A stretch of 64,000 nucleotides of DNA from Pseudomonadota bacterium. Its GTDB lineage: Bacteria > Pseudomonadota > Gammaproteobacteria > Xanthomonadales > Rhodanobacteraceae. Below are positions 21,672 through 31,301 of this stretch, piece after piece. A program made the translations under genes and the position numbers. The stretch's first letter is position 1; each line of letters opens with the position of its first letter. The notes under the pieces are model-generated. The model was not told the origin of the DNA, searched no databases, and was given only the letters and a program-made list of their open reading frames with translations. The DNA lies in NCBI GenBank assembly GCA_021818335.1, contig JAKAEJ010000001.1, positions 1-64,000 of the forward strand, in the 5' to 3' direction.

Positions 21672-22769
21672 ATGGCCTTTGACAGCATCCCGGAAATCCT
21701 CGAAGACATCCGTGCGGGCCGCATGGTGATCATGGTCGATGACGAGGACCGCGAAAACGAAGGCGATCTGATCATGGCCGCGGGCAAGGTTAGGCCCGAG
21801 GACATCAACTTCATGGCTCGCGAGGGGCGCGGCCTCATCTGTCTGGCACTGACGGAGCAACGCTGCCGGCGCCTGAATCTTCGACCCATGGTCAGCGACA
21901 ACACGTCACCTCACCACACGAATTTCACCGTCTCGATCGAGGCCGCGGAGGGCGTCACGACAGGGATCTCGGCATATGACCGTGCGCATACGGTACGAGT
22001 TGCCGTGGCGGAGAGCACGCAGCCGACCGATCTTGCGCAGCCGGGTCACGTCTTTCCCCTCATGGCACAACCGGGCGGCGTGCTCACCCGTGCCGGCCAC
22101 ACCGAAGCGGCCAGTGACCTGGCAGGCCTCGCTGGCCTAGAGCCTGCAGGCGTGTTGGTTGAGATCCTGAACCCCGACGGCAGCATGGCGCGACGGCCTC
22201 AACTGGAGGTCTTTGCAAAGCTGCATGGCCTGCGCATCGGCACGATCGCGGACCTGATCCGTTACCGTCTCGGCACGGAAAAGACCATCGAACGAGCCTA
22301 TGAGATGCCGGTGCAGACGGAGGTAGGCCCATTCCATCTGGTCGCCTATCGCGATCTGCTGCGTCGCGGCCTGCATTTTGCCCTGGTGCGGGGCGACGTG
22401 TCCGGGGATCGGCCCGTGCTCGTCAGGGTGCATGCGCGAAATACGCTATCTGACGTGCTTCACCTCGTTCGCGAAGACCTTGGGTTGACGCTGACCGCGG
22501 CGCTACGCCAAATCGCCGACGAGAATCGCGGCGTCGTCGTTGTACTTGCCGGTGACGAGGGTACCGACGCCCTGCTGCAGCGCCTGCAGGGTCCAGTGGC
22601 CCAGGAGAGCAGTCGCCAGGCCGTGCACCAGGAGTGGCGCCAGTTGGGTCAAGGCGCGCAGATACTGGCAGATCTTGGTGTTCGACAGCTCCGCGTGCTG
22701 GGCACCCCACGCAAGCTGGTGGGCTTGGCTGGGTTTGGTCTCGAGGTCGTCGAGTACACCAATGCCTGA
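21672..22769 (+). CDS. ribB: 3,4-dihydroxy-2-butanone-4-phosphate synthase with degenerate GTP cyclohydrolase II-like domain
   Basis: [29 protein letters not shown]-terminal domain lacks GCHII zinc cysteines. Confidence 0.93.
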   Translation: MAFDSIPEILEDIRAGRMVIMVDDEDRENEGDLIMAAGKVRPEDINFMAREGRGLICLALTEQRCRRLNLRPMVSDNTSPHHTNFTVSIEAAEGVTTGISAYDRAHTVRVAVAESTQPTDLAQPGHVFPLMAQPGGVLTRAGHTEAASDLAGLAGLEPAGVLVEILNPDGSMARRPQLEVFAKLHGLRIGTIADLIRYRLGTEKTIERAYEMPVQTEVGPFHLVAYRDLLRRGLHFALVRGDVSGDRPVLVRVHARNTLSDVLHLVREDLGLTLTAALRQIADENRGVVVVLAGDEGTDALLQRLQGPVAQESSRQAVHQEWRQLGQGAQILADLGVRQLRVLGTPRKLVGLAGFGLEVVEYTNA

Positions 22770-22924
22770 CCAGCGCGTTTGAGCAGGCCATCCCGACTGG
22801 ATCGATGGCAACTGCGTCGGCACTCCATTTGCCCGGCACTCCAAGACGGCTAAGGCTCCGCAATGGGCGTCACGCGGCCAGTGACCCGTGCATGGGGCCT
22901 GGCGCACCTGCCAGACCAGCGGGT

Positions 22925-24727
22925 TCAGCGCCCTCGCAGGAACAGGCGGTCGAGTTCGGCCAATGACAGCTGTACCCAGGTGGGCCTGCCGTGATTGCAC
23001 TGTCCGCTGCGCTCGGTCGCTTCCATCTCGCGCAACAGGGCATCCATTTCCGCAATCGTCAGGCGCCGCCCCGCACGAACGGAACCATGGCATGCAAGCG
23101 TGGCCAGCAACTCGTTCTCGATCTCCTCCAGGCGGCGCGAATTGCCATGGATGGCCAGTTCAGCCAGGACATCATGGGCAAGCTGCGCGGCGTCCGCCTC
23201 CGCCAACAGGGCCGGCACGCTGGTGACCCGAACCTGCTCAGGGCCTGCCCGAGACAACTCCAGCCCATAGCCAGCAAGTGCCTCCGCGTGATCTTCGGCA
23301 GCGGCGGCTTCAGTCACGCTGACAGCCAGCATCAGCGGGACCAATAATCGCTGCGCGCGCAATCCGGCAGCGGCTCGACCCGACTTAAGGTGTTCGTAGG
23401 TGATGCGCTCATGGGCCGCATGCATGTCTACCAAGACAAGGCCGCGGTCGTTCTCGGCAAGTACATACGCGCCCTTGAGCTGGGCCAGTGCATGCCCCAA
23501 CGGCGGCGCCACCCCGGTGACCCCCGCAGCGGCCGGCAATGGTTCGCGCTCCGCGGCGTCGTGTCGGGAATCAACCCGCACTGTGCCGGCGAGCCGCAAA
23601 GCAGCCTGGTAGCCTTCGGTCGCCTCGATCGCGCGGCGCGCCCCCGGTTCGATCGCAGGCTCCATGGAGCCCGCAAGACTGGCGCGCAACGCCTGCGCAT
23701 TGGCCCTGGCGAGCCCAAGTCCCTCACCTGCCCGGGCGCCTGCCAGCGCCTTGTGGAGTACGTGGAACAGCAGATCATGGACCAAGCGCTGGTCGCGAAA
23801 GCGAACCTCGCTCTTGGCCGGATGCACGTTGACATCGACGCCCGCGGGGTCCAGGTCAAGGAACAGGACATAGGCCGGATGCCGCCCATGGAAGAGCACG
23901 TCGCTGTAGGCTTGGCGAAGCGCGTGCGTAACCGCCCGGTCCCTGACCAAGCGGCGATTGACGTAAAAATACTGGCGATCGGCCTGCGCCCGCGCCGCTG
24001 ACGGCAGGCCGAGCCAACCGTACAGTCGCATGCCCGCGCCCTCATGTTCGACCTGCAGGCAGCTCGCGGCGAATTCTTCTCCCAACAGCATTGCAGCGCG
24101 CGCGAGATGCGCGTGTTCATCGTCCGCCGCACGCAGCGTGCGAACGGCGCGCCCATCGTGGGACAGCGTGAACCCGATGCCGGGATTCGCCAACGCGATC
24201 GCCTTCACCAACTCGTCGATATGACCAAACTCCGTGCGCTCGGCCTTCAGGAATTTCCGGCGCGCCGGCACGTCATGGAAAAGATCGCGAACTTCGACAC
24301 AGGTGCCTGGCGGATGCGCCGCGGGCATCGGCCCCTCGCAATGTCCGCCGCGGACGTCGATGCGCGCGGCTGTGTCCGCGCCCCTCGGCCGCGAAACGAG
24401 GGCGAAGCGCGAAACCGACGCAATTGAGGCCAATGCCTCGCCACGGAAGCCCATCGTGGCAACGCGCAACAGATCGTCAAAGCTAGAAATCTTGCTGGTG
24501 GCATGTGCTGCCACCGCCAAGGGCAGTTCGTCGGCGAGGATCCCGGCGCCATCGTCTCGCACGCGGAGCAGTCGCATGCCGCCCCCTTCGACGTCGATGT
24601 CGACGCGTCGCGCCCCGGCATCCAGGCTGTTTTCGACCAGCTCCTTGGCGACCGACGCCGGGCGTTCGACGACTTCGCCGGCGGCAATCTGGTTGATCAG
24701 GGTATTGGAAAGTACGCGGATGGACAT
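22925..24727 (-). CDS. mutL: DNA mismatch repair endonuclease MutL
   Basis: MSIRVLSNTLINQIAAGEVVERPASVAKELVENSLDAG; C-terminal DMHAAHERITYE and GQCNHGRPTW motifs. Confidence 0.97.
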   Translation of the reverse strand: MSIRVLSNTLINQIAAGEVVERPASVAKELVENSLDAGARRVDIDVEGGGMRLLRVRDDGAGILADELPLAVAAHATSKISSFDDLLRVATMGFRGEALASIASVSRFALVSRPRGADTAARIDVRGGHCEGPMPAAHPPGTCVEVRDLFHDVPARRKFLKAERTEFGHIDELVKAIALANPGIGFTLSHDGRAVRTLRAADDEHAHLARAAMLLGEEFAASCLQVEHEGAGMRLYGWLGLPSAARAQADRQYFYVNRRLVRDRAVTHALRQAYSDVLFHGRHPAYVLFLDLDPAGVDVNVHPAKSEVRFRDQRLVHDLLFHVLHKALAGARAGEGLGLARANAQALRASLAGSMEPAIEPGARRAIEATEGYQAALRLAGTVRVDSRHDAAEREPLPAAAGVTGVAPPLGHALAQLKGAYVLAENDRGLVLVDMHAAHERITYEHLKSGRAAAGLRAQRLLVPLMLAVSVTEAAAAEDHAEALAGYGLELSRAGPEQVRVTSVPALLAEADAAQLAHDVLAELAIHGNSRRLEEIENELLATLACHGSVRAGRRLTIAEMDALLREMEATERSGQCNHGRPTWVQLSLAELDRLFLRGR

Positions 24728-24767
24728 GCTGCACTCGCGGCTGTTGCCGGAAGCATAGCCGCCCGCG

Positions 24768-26054
24768 TCACTGCACGGGGTCACCGTCGAGGATGGCAAG
24801 CGCACGCGCGCCAGGTCCTTTCAGACGATCCCGGCGCTGCTCCGTCTCAGCGGTTCGCATGCGCTTGGCGGCCTGGTAGGCAAACCAGGTACCGGGTGGC
24901 GGTGTAGACATGAAGAAGCGCTTCACACCCACGAGGATCGACGAGGCCAGCCGATCCTGGAATTTCGGGTTCGCCAACCGCAAGGCATCCCGACGATCGG
25001 TGACGAACGCTGTCTCAATCAGCATCGACGGTACGTCGGGTGCGCGCAGAACCACGAAATTGGCATGTTCAACACCGGCGCGGTAAAGCGGCTCGATCCG
25101 CCCGATGGACTGGAGCACGTCACTCGCGGCGCGACGGCTTGCATCCATCGTGACGCCCTGCGATAGGCTCAGGAGCACGGAAGCCAGCGACGACTGCTGG
25201 TCATGAAGATTGACACCGCCAACCAGCTTGAACGAGTCGTTTTCGCTCTGCGCGAGGAGCTTCGCCGCAGTGCTGCTGGCGCCCTTGGTGGACAGGATCC
25301 AAACGGATCCGCCACGCGTGTTGCAGTCGTCCGGGCAGGCGTTGGCGTGAATCGATATGAACATGTCGGCCTTGGCATTCCGAGCGATCTCTCGACGCTG
25401 ATCCAGCGTGACGTAATAGTCCCCGGTACGCGTCAAGACGGCCTTCATTCCCGGCTGCGCGTCGACCATCCGGGCGAGGTCCTTGGCGACGGCGAGCGTG
25501 ACGTTCTTCTCTTCGATCCCGTCGTAGCCAATGGCACCGGTGTCATGGCCGCCGTGGCCCGGATCAATGACAACGACGACCTTGCGTCCACCTTCGGGCA
25601 TTTGCGCCAGCTCGGGCGCCTGCACCGCGCTGACCTTGCCGTCAGGCGTCAGTTCCAGAACCAACTGGTAGCCCGGGGAATCGGTTGTCGGCGGCAACAG
25701 GAAGCTGCGTGGACGAACCGCGTTGTCCATGTCGAACACCAGGCGCACGCCCTCGTCGGGCCGAGCGCCCGTGCGTATATCCTCGACCAGGCCGACACCT
25801 TTCGGCGCTTCGAAGCCTGGAGCAAGGCGGCTCTTCCGCAGGTCGAGCACGACACGGTCCGGCCCCTGCAACTGAAACAGCTTGTAATCAACGCGTCCGT
25901 CCAGGAGGAGGACCGCACGCGTGCGATTCGCAGTGGGGGCCGACAGGTGCATCGCATGGATCACCACCGGGCTTGCGGCGCAAACAGGCGTCCATGCCAG
26001 CGCCGTGAACACGGCCAGCACGAACACCGCAGCAATCGCCGGAATGGTCCGCAT
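24768..26054 (-). CDS. amiC: N-acetylmuramoyl-L-alanine amidase (AMIN plus Amidase_3)
   Basis: VVVIDPGHGGHDTGAIG, FISIHANACPD, signal peptide, AMIN-like N-terminus. Confidence 0.93.
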   Translation of the reverse strand: MRTIPAIAAVFVLAVFTALAWTPVCAASPVVIHAMHLSAPTANRTRAVLLLDGRVDYKLFQLQGPDRVVLDLRKSRLAPGFEAPKGVGLVEDIRTGARPDEGVRLVFDMDNAVRPRSFLLPPTTDSPGYQLVLELTPDGKVSAVQAPELAQMPEGGRKVVVVIDPGHGGHDTGAIGYDGIEEKNVTLAVAKDLARMVDAQPGMKAVLTRTGDYYVTLDQRREIARNAKADMFISIHANACPDDCNTRGGSVWILSTKGASSTAAKLLAQSENDSFKLVGGVNLHDQQSSLASVLLSLSQGVTMDASRRAASDVLQSIGRIEPLYRAGVEHANFVVLRAPDVPSMLIETAFVTDRRDALRLANPKFQDRLASSILVGVKRFFMSTPPPGTWFAYQAAKRMRTAETEQRRDRLKGPGARALAILDGDPVQ

Positions 26055-26226
26055 GCGCCGGATTCAACTGCAAGGCGGCGTGATTTGCAAGCATTTTCCC
26101 TTTCTAATCCGATACCTGTGTAAATATCGTCACAATTAGCTTGAAATCATGTAATCCTCGCCGTGTGCGCCCCACGCGTCACCGTCGCGCCCATGCGTCC
26201 GACTGATCCCCCCCCCTCCCGCGCCG

Positions 26227-26754
26227 TCAGGCTCTCGGCGCCGCATCCGCGCACGTCCCCATCGGGCGCTCGCCGGCTGGATCCATCGCCGCCAACTGAT
26301 GCAACCAGGCATGGGCCCGCGCACTGAGCGGCAGGATGCGCGCATGCCGACCGTCGGCCTCAGGGGCCTGGGAGAAGTGAATCTCGAGGTCCGCTGGCGG
26401 GAGCGCGGGCCCGCCGCGCTCGGGCCACTCCACGAGTACTACGGCGCCGGGCGCCCACAGTGCATCGAGTCCCAGATAATCCATCTCGTCGGCATCCGCA
26501 ATGCGGTAGAGATCGAGATGCCATGCGTCGTTACCGGACGGGAGGGGATAATGCTCGACGAGGCTGTACGTCGGGCTCTTGATTCGCTCCTTGACGCCCA
26601 GCGCACGCAACAAGCTCCGCGCGAACGTCGTCTTGCCAGCGCCCAGGTCGCCGCGAAGCCAGACAATGCCGCCTGCAGCCACGACGGCGGCAAGTTGGCA
26701 TGCAAGCGCATGCGTCGCGTCGACATCGGGCAACTCGCGTTGGAGCTCACCCAT
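26227..26754 (-). CDS. tsaE: tRNA threonylcarbamoyladenosine biosynthesis ATPase TsaE
   Basis: LRGDLGAGKTTFARSLLRALGV, SPTYSLVEHY, HLDLYRI. Confidence 0.95.
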   Translation of the reverse strand: MGELQRELPDVDATHALACQLAAVVAAGGIVWLRGDLGAGKTTFARSLLRALGVKERIKSPTYSLVEHYPLPSGNDAWHLDLYRIADADEMDYLGLDALWAPGAVVLVEWPERGGPALPPADLEIHFSQAPEADGRHARILPLSARAHAWLHQLAAMDPAGERPMGTCADAAPRA

Positions 26755-26756
26755 CC

Positions 26757-28226
26757 TCAGACCGTCCGATTGACGAGCATGCGCACATGGGGAAGCAGGT
26801 CGCTCGCGATCATGCCCCGCTCTCCGCCCGCCTGTGCGGCCCTGTCACCCGCCCGCGCATGAAGGCTGACGCCCAGCCTGGCAGCATCCCACGCCGCGAG
26901 GCCCTGCGCACGCAATGCGGCAATCATGCCAGTGAGCACGTCACCCGTGCCGCCGCTGGCCATCCCGGGATTGCCCTCGGAGCAAACCTCGATGCGACCG
27001 GATCCGCAGGCAACCAGCGTGCCGGCACCCTTCAACACCACCACTGCGCCGGTATGCTTCGCCAAGTCAACCGCAGCGGCGAACCGATTGGCTTCGATGG
27101 TCTCCGTCGTGCATCCAAGGAGCCGTGCGGCCTCACCGGGATGCGGTGTGATCACGCATTCAGGCGGCAGCGTCCGGGGTACCCGCGCCAGCAAGTTCAA
27201 TGCATCGGCATCCAGCACGAGAGGCTTGCCTGCTGCGAGCGCCGCATCCAGCAGGCCCGCGGACCAGGCAAGTTGCCCTAGGCCCGGACCCACTGCGAGC
27301 ACGCTCGCGCGCGCGAGCGGGACCACAAGCCCGGACGCGTCACCCACACAGTGCACCATCAACTCCGGGCGATGTGCCATGGCCGCCGGCAAACCGGCCG
27401 GTGCGATGGCCAAGCTGACCAAGCCGGCTCCAGTGCGCAAGGCAGCCTCCCCCGCCAACCAGGCAGCGCCCGAAAAGCCGGTGCTTCCGCCAATCACGAG
27501 GACGTGGCCGAAGCTGCCTTTGTGCGCGTCGCGCGCGCGCATCGCCATGGGCGGCGGAGCCAGAAGCACGATCTCCGTATGGGGCATCATGTCCGGGGGA
27601 ATCGCTAGGCCATCGAGAAGCAGCTCACCGCAGCAAGCCCTAGCGCGACCCGTGAACAATCCCTGTTTCCAGGCCACGAAACTCAATGTGACCGTGGCCC
27701 GCACGACAGCGCCCTGCGCACCGCCGGTATCGGCATCAAGGCCTGATGGGACGTCCAGCGACAGCACTGGCGCGGCCAGACCGTTCAGTGCCTTGATCCA
27801 CTGCGCAGCCAGACCACCGGGCGCGCGTGCCAGGCCGATTCCGAAGAGCGCATCGACATAAAGATCCGCCACTGGCAACGACGCGGTCGCCTCGACCCAA
27901 TCGACTCCTGCGCGCCGCGCCTGTTCCCGAGCCTGATTGGCGGCGTCGCTGCGATCGCCACCCGTCACTTCGGCAATGCTCACGCTGCGCCCGGCTTGCC
28001 GGGCGAGCGCGGCCAGCCAGAGCCCGTCGCCGCCGTTGTTTCCGGGCCCAGCCAGGACATGGATCCTTCGCGCCTCGGGCCAGCGTCGCTGGATCAGCTG
28101 CCATCCCGCATCCGCAGCGCGGCGCATCATTTGGACCGCGGGTATGCCGGCAGCGATCGCTGCGCGCTCGATCTCGCGCACTTGGTCGGCACGATAAAGC
28201 GCTATCCGGGAAGCGTTCTTCTGCAC
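26757..28226 (-). CDS. nnr: bifunctional NAD(P)H-hydrate epimerase / dehydratase
   Basis: VLAGPGNNGGDGL, NPGMASGGTGDVLTGMIAAL; start could be GTG 28226 or further upstream at 28262. Confidence 0.93.
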   Translation of the reverse strand: MQKNASRIALYRADQVREIERAAIAAGIPAVQMMRRAADAGWQLIQRRWPEARRIHVLAGPGNNGGDGLWLAALARQAGRSVSIAEVTGGDRSDAANQAREQARRAGVDWVEATASLPVADLYVDALFGIGLARAPGGLAAQWIKALNGLAAPVLSLDVPSGLDADTGGAQGAVVRATVTLSFVAWKQGLFTGRARACCGELLLDGLAIPPDMMPHTEIVLLAPPPMAMRARDAHKGSFGHVLVIGGSTGFSGAAWLAGEAALRTGAGLVSLAIAPAGLPAAMAHRPELMVHCVGDASGLVVPLARASVLAVGPGLGQLAWSAGLLDAALAAGKPLVLDADALNLLARVPRTLPPECVITPHPGEAARLLGCTTETIEANRFAAAVDLAKHTGAVVVLKGAGTLVACGSGRIEVCSEGNPGMASGGTGDVLTGMIAALRAQGLAAWDAARLGVSLHARAGDRAAQAGGERGMIASDLLPHVRMLVNRTV

Positions 28227-28246
28227 GGACTGATTATGATGGCCAA

Positions 28247-29359
28247 GTGGACAACACTGCATCCGCTTGCGCGCCAGATTACGCTGCGCTGCGACACCGA
28301 ATTGACGGGTGGGCGCGGGAGCTGGGCTTCAGCGCGACCGGGGTGGCCGGTCTGGAATTGGCGGAAGATTCGGCACACCTTGCAGCATGGCTGGCGCAAG
28401 GCCGCCATGGAAGCATGGATTACATGGCTCGCCACGGAGTCCTGCGATCCGATCCCGCATCGCTCCATCCGGGGACGCTGAGGGTCATCTCGGTGAGGAT
28501 GGATTACTGGCCGAACGAGGCCGCGCCTGCGTGGGAGACGCTTGGCGACACTACACGTGCCTACATCGCCCGCTACGCGTTGGGTCGGGACTACCACGGC
28601 CTGATGCGCAAACGGATACGCAAGCTGGCGGACCGCATCGCCTCTGAAGTCGGACCATTCAACTGTCGCGCGTTCGTCGACTCAGCGCCCGTGCTGGAGA
28701 AGGCGCTGGGGCGCAATGCTGGGCTTGGCTGGATTGGCAAGAACACGCTGCTGCTGTCGCGCACGGCGGGCTCCTATTTTTTCCTGGGCGAATTGTTCAC
28801 CGATCTACCCCTGCCGTTGGACGGCCAGCCGGACGACCACTGCGGCAGTTGCGTTCGCTGCATGGCCATCTGCCCTACGCGCGCCATCACGGCGCCCCGG
28901 CAATTGGACGCACGGCGCTGCATCGCATATCTGACCATCGAGCACAGAGGCTCGATCCCAGAGGAACTACGACCGCTCATGGGCAATCGTATTTTCGGCT
29001 GCGACGACTGCCAGCTCGTCTGCCCGTGGAATCGTTACGCAAAAGCGAGCAAGGTTCCCGATTTTGCTCCCCGCCATGGATTGGACACGATGCTGCTGGT
29101 CGACTTGATGGCGTGGGACGAGTCGACATGGAGCGCGCGCACCGAAGGCATGGCGTTGCGCCGGACAGGCTACCCGGGTTGGCTGCGGAATGTCGCCATT
29201 GCATTGGGCAACGCACCGCAAGACAGCGCGGCCCTCGCTGCACTGGCCGCGCGCGCGCAACACGACAATCCAATGGTGCGCGAGCATGTGGCATGGGCAC
29301 TCGGCAGGCAAACGCGAGGAGGCAATCCGCCCGCCAAATCCATCACAGCGCCCAGCTGA
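28247..29359 (+). CDS. queG: epoxyqueuosine reductase (GTG start)
   Basis: LGWIGKNTLLLS, CGSCVRCMAICPTRAI, GCDDCQLVCPWN; start inferred at GTG 28247. Confidence 0.95.
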   Translation: MDNTASACAPDYAALRHRIDGWARELGFSATGVAGLELAEDSAHLAAWLAQGRHGSMDYMARHGVLRSDPASLHPGTLRVISVRMDYWPNEAAPAWETLGDTTRAYIARYALGRDYHGLMRKRIRKLADRIASEVGPFNCRAFVDSAPVLEKALGRNAGLGWIGKNTLLLSRTAGSYFFLGELFTDLPLPLDGQPDDHCGSCVRCMAICPTRAITAPRQLDARRCIAYLTIEHRGSIPEELRPLMGNRIFGCDDCQLVCPWNRYAKASKVPDFAPRHGLDTMLLVDLMAWDESTWSARTEGMALRRTGYPGWLRNVAIALGNAPQDSAALAALAARAQHDNPMVREHVAWALGRQTRGGNPPAKSITAPS

Positions 29360-29374
29360 CGATCGATTCCCGCA

Positions 29375-29836
29375 TTAGCCGAGGACGGAGTCGTCGGTAC
29401 CGCCAAGGGCTTGCAGGATCGGGCACTGCTCGGGCGCCCCATGACCAGGACAGGCATCGATCAGCTCGCGCAAACCACGCCGGATGCGATTGAGTTCACG
29501 AACCCGCCGGTCTAGATCCGCAAGCCGCTCAATTGCCCGCTGTCTCACGGCTTCCACGCCGCCTTCGCGGTCTTCAGACAGCGCCAGCAAATCCCGGATT
29601 TCGTCAAGGCGGAAGCCCAGTGCCTTGGCGCGACGGATAAAGCGCAGACGGACCACCACGCCACGGTCGTAGACGCGATAACCCGAGGCTCGGCGTCGCG
29701 GTGCGGGCAACAGGCCCTCGCGCTCGTAGAAACGGATGGTATCGATGGCGACGCCGCTGCCGCGCGCGACCGTACCGATGCTGAGGCTTCCCGTCGCGCC
29801 AGAGGCCGGATTGGTGCGCTTTCCACGCAGGTCCAT
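29375..29836 (-). CDS. MerR-family regulator, heavy-metal-responsive type
   Basis: SIGTVARGSGVAIDTIRFYEREGLLPAP; C-terminal CPGHGAPEQCPIL metal-binding-like motif. Confidence 0.88.
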   Translation of the reverse strand: MDLRGKRTNPASGATGSLSIGTVARGSGVAIDTIRFYEREGLLPAPRRRASGYRVYDRGVVVRLRFIRRAKALGFRLDEIRDLLALSEDREGGVEAVRQRAIERLADLDRRVRELNRIRRGLRELIDACPGHGAPEQCPILQALGGTDDSVLG

Positions 29837-29840
29837 GGCC

Positions 29841-29880
29841 CTCACCTTAAGCCCGGCATGGGCTTCACCGTCAAGCCCAC
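29841..29880 (-). promoter_or_regulatory. MerR-type promoter with 19-bp spacer
   Basis: TTGACG-N19-TAAGGT with AAGCCC-ATGCC-GGGCTT dyad; -10 ends 7 nt before the merR ATG. Confidence 0.75.
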
Positions 29881-29956
29881 CCGGCCAAGGACATCTGCGC
29901 CATCTCACCGCATCCCGCCGAAATAGCAACGATGGCGCTCGATGCGACACTGGACG

Positions 29957-29974
29957 CTGTCATCATCCGGTCAC
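29957..29974 (+). promoter_or_regulatory. candidate Pho box upstream of GT4 glycosyltransferase
   Basis: CTGTCAT-CATC-CGGTCAC; further half-site CTGTCAC at 30011-30017. Confidence 0.6.
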
Positions 29975-30140
29975 CTTTCATTCAACATCGCGCCACGCTC
30001 GTGTTACAAGCTGTCACGGCCAGTAAGCGCGGCGCCGGGCGACGCAATGCCGGAACGCCTTGCAGGCTGGTCGTATGGCTGCCCTGTGCTCGGGCAGTCA
30101 GCGGAAGCTTCCCCCGCGGCATCGCCTTGGAGCCGGGTTC

Positions 30141-31301
30141 ATGCGCATCGCCATCGTCAGCGAAACCTACCCGCCCGAAATCAATGGCGTTGCCCTCACG
30201 GTCCACGCATTGGCCGAGGGACTGGCTTCGCGGGACCACGCGGTCGAAGTCATTCGCCCGCGCCAAGCTGGCCCCCATGTTCCCAATCGCAGTGATCGGG
30301 CGCAGTCGTTGCTGCTGCCGGGCATGGCGTTGCCGCGCTACCCGGGACTCCGCATGGGGTTCCCTGCCGCCGCCCGTCTCCGGCGGCACTGGGCCCAACA
30401 ACGACCCGACGCGGTTTACGTAGCCACCGAAGGCCCACTGGGCGATTCGGCAGTCCGCGCGGCGCGAAGCCTGGATATCGCCGTCGCCACCGGCTTCCAC
30501 ACTCGCTTTGACCACTACATGGCGCATTACGTTGCGGCCGCGCTCGAGCCGGTCGCCCGCGCCTGGCTGCGTCGATTCCATCGCCGCGCGCAGGCAGTGC
30601 TGGTCCCCACGAGGGCGCTAAAGGATGAATTGACGGCCATGGGCCTCGTCAACGCCCGGCTCTTGCGACGCACCGTCGACACGCGCCTCTTCACACCGAC
30701 GCGCCGTAGCGAGGCGCTGCGTGCACGGTGGGGCGTGGACGCACAGACCCCTGTGGCCATCTATGTGGGGCGGCTGGCCCCGGAGAAAAATCTGGACCTT
30801 GCCGTGCAGGCTTTCGCCGCATTCGCGGCACGCAATCCTGGCGCGCGCTATGTCTGGGTCGGCGAGGGTCCCGAGCGCACTGCCCTGGCGGCCGCGCATC
30901 CCGAATTCATTTTTGCCGGCGTGCAACGCGAGGAATCCCTGGCGCAGCACTACGCCAGCGCAGACGCATTCCTGTTTCCGAGCCTGAGCGAGACATTCGG
31001 CAACGTGGTCTTGGAGGCCATGGCGAGCGGCCTCGCCGTGCTCGCCTTCGATCACGCGGCAGCGCACGAGCACCTGCGTCATGACATCAACGGCTTGCGC
31101 GTGGCTGCGGGCGACCGCGATGCCTTTGTCAGCGCTGCCTTCCAGCTAGGCCAGGATGCCGCATTGCGCGCGCGCCTCGGCCAAGCGGCACGGGCGGCGG
31201 TCGAAGCGTACAGCCCGGACGCTCTCACCTCGGACTTCGAAAACTTGCTCAGCGAACTAGCCGCTGAATTGCGTCATGGCCAGCCTGCCACCGCCGCTTA
31301 G
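30141..31301 (+). CDS. GT4-family glycosyltransferase (MgtA/SqdX-like)
   Basis: MRIAIVSETYPPEINGVALTVHALAEGL; VGRLAPEKNLDL; FPSLSETFGNVVLEAMASG. Confidence 0.9.
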   Translation: MRIAIVSETYPPEINGVALTVHALAEGLASRDHAVEVIRPRQAGPHVPNRSDRAQSLLLPGMALPRYPGLRMGFPAAARLRRHWAQQRPDAVYVATEGPLGDSAVRAARSLDIAVATGFHTRFDHYMAHYVAAALEPVARAWLRRFHRRAQAVLVPTRALKDELTAMGLVNARLLRRTVDTRLFTPTRRSEALRARWGVDAQTPVAIYVGRLAPEKNLDLAVQAFAAFAARNPGARYVWVGEGPERTALAAAHPEFIFAGVQREESLAQHYASADAFLFPSLSETFGNVVLEAMASGLAVLAFDHAAAHEHLRHDINGLRVAAGDRDAFVSAAFQLGQDAALRARLGQAARAAVEAYSPDALTSDFENLLSELAAELRHGQPATAA

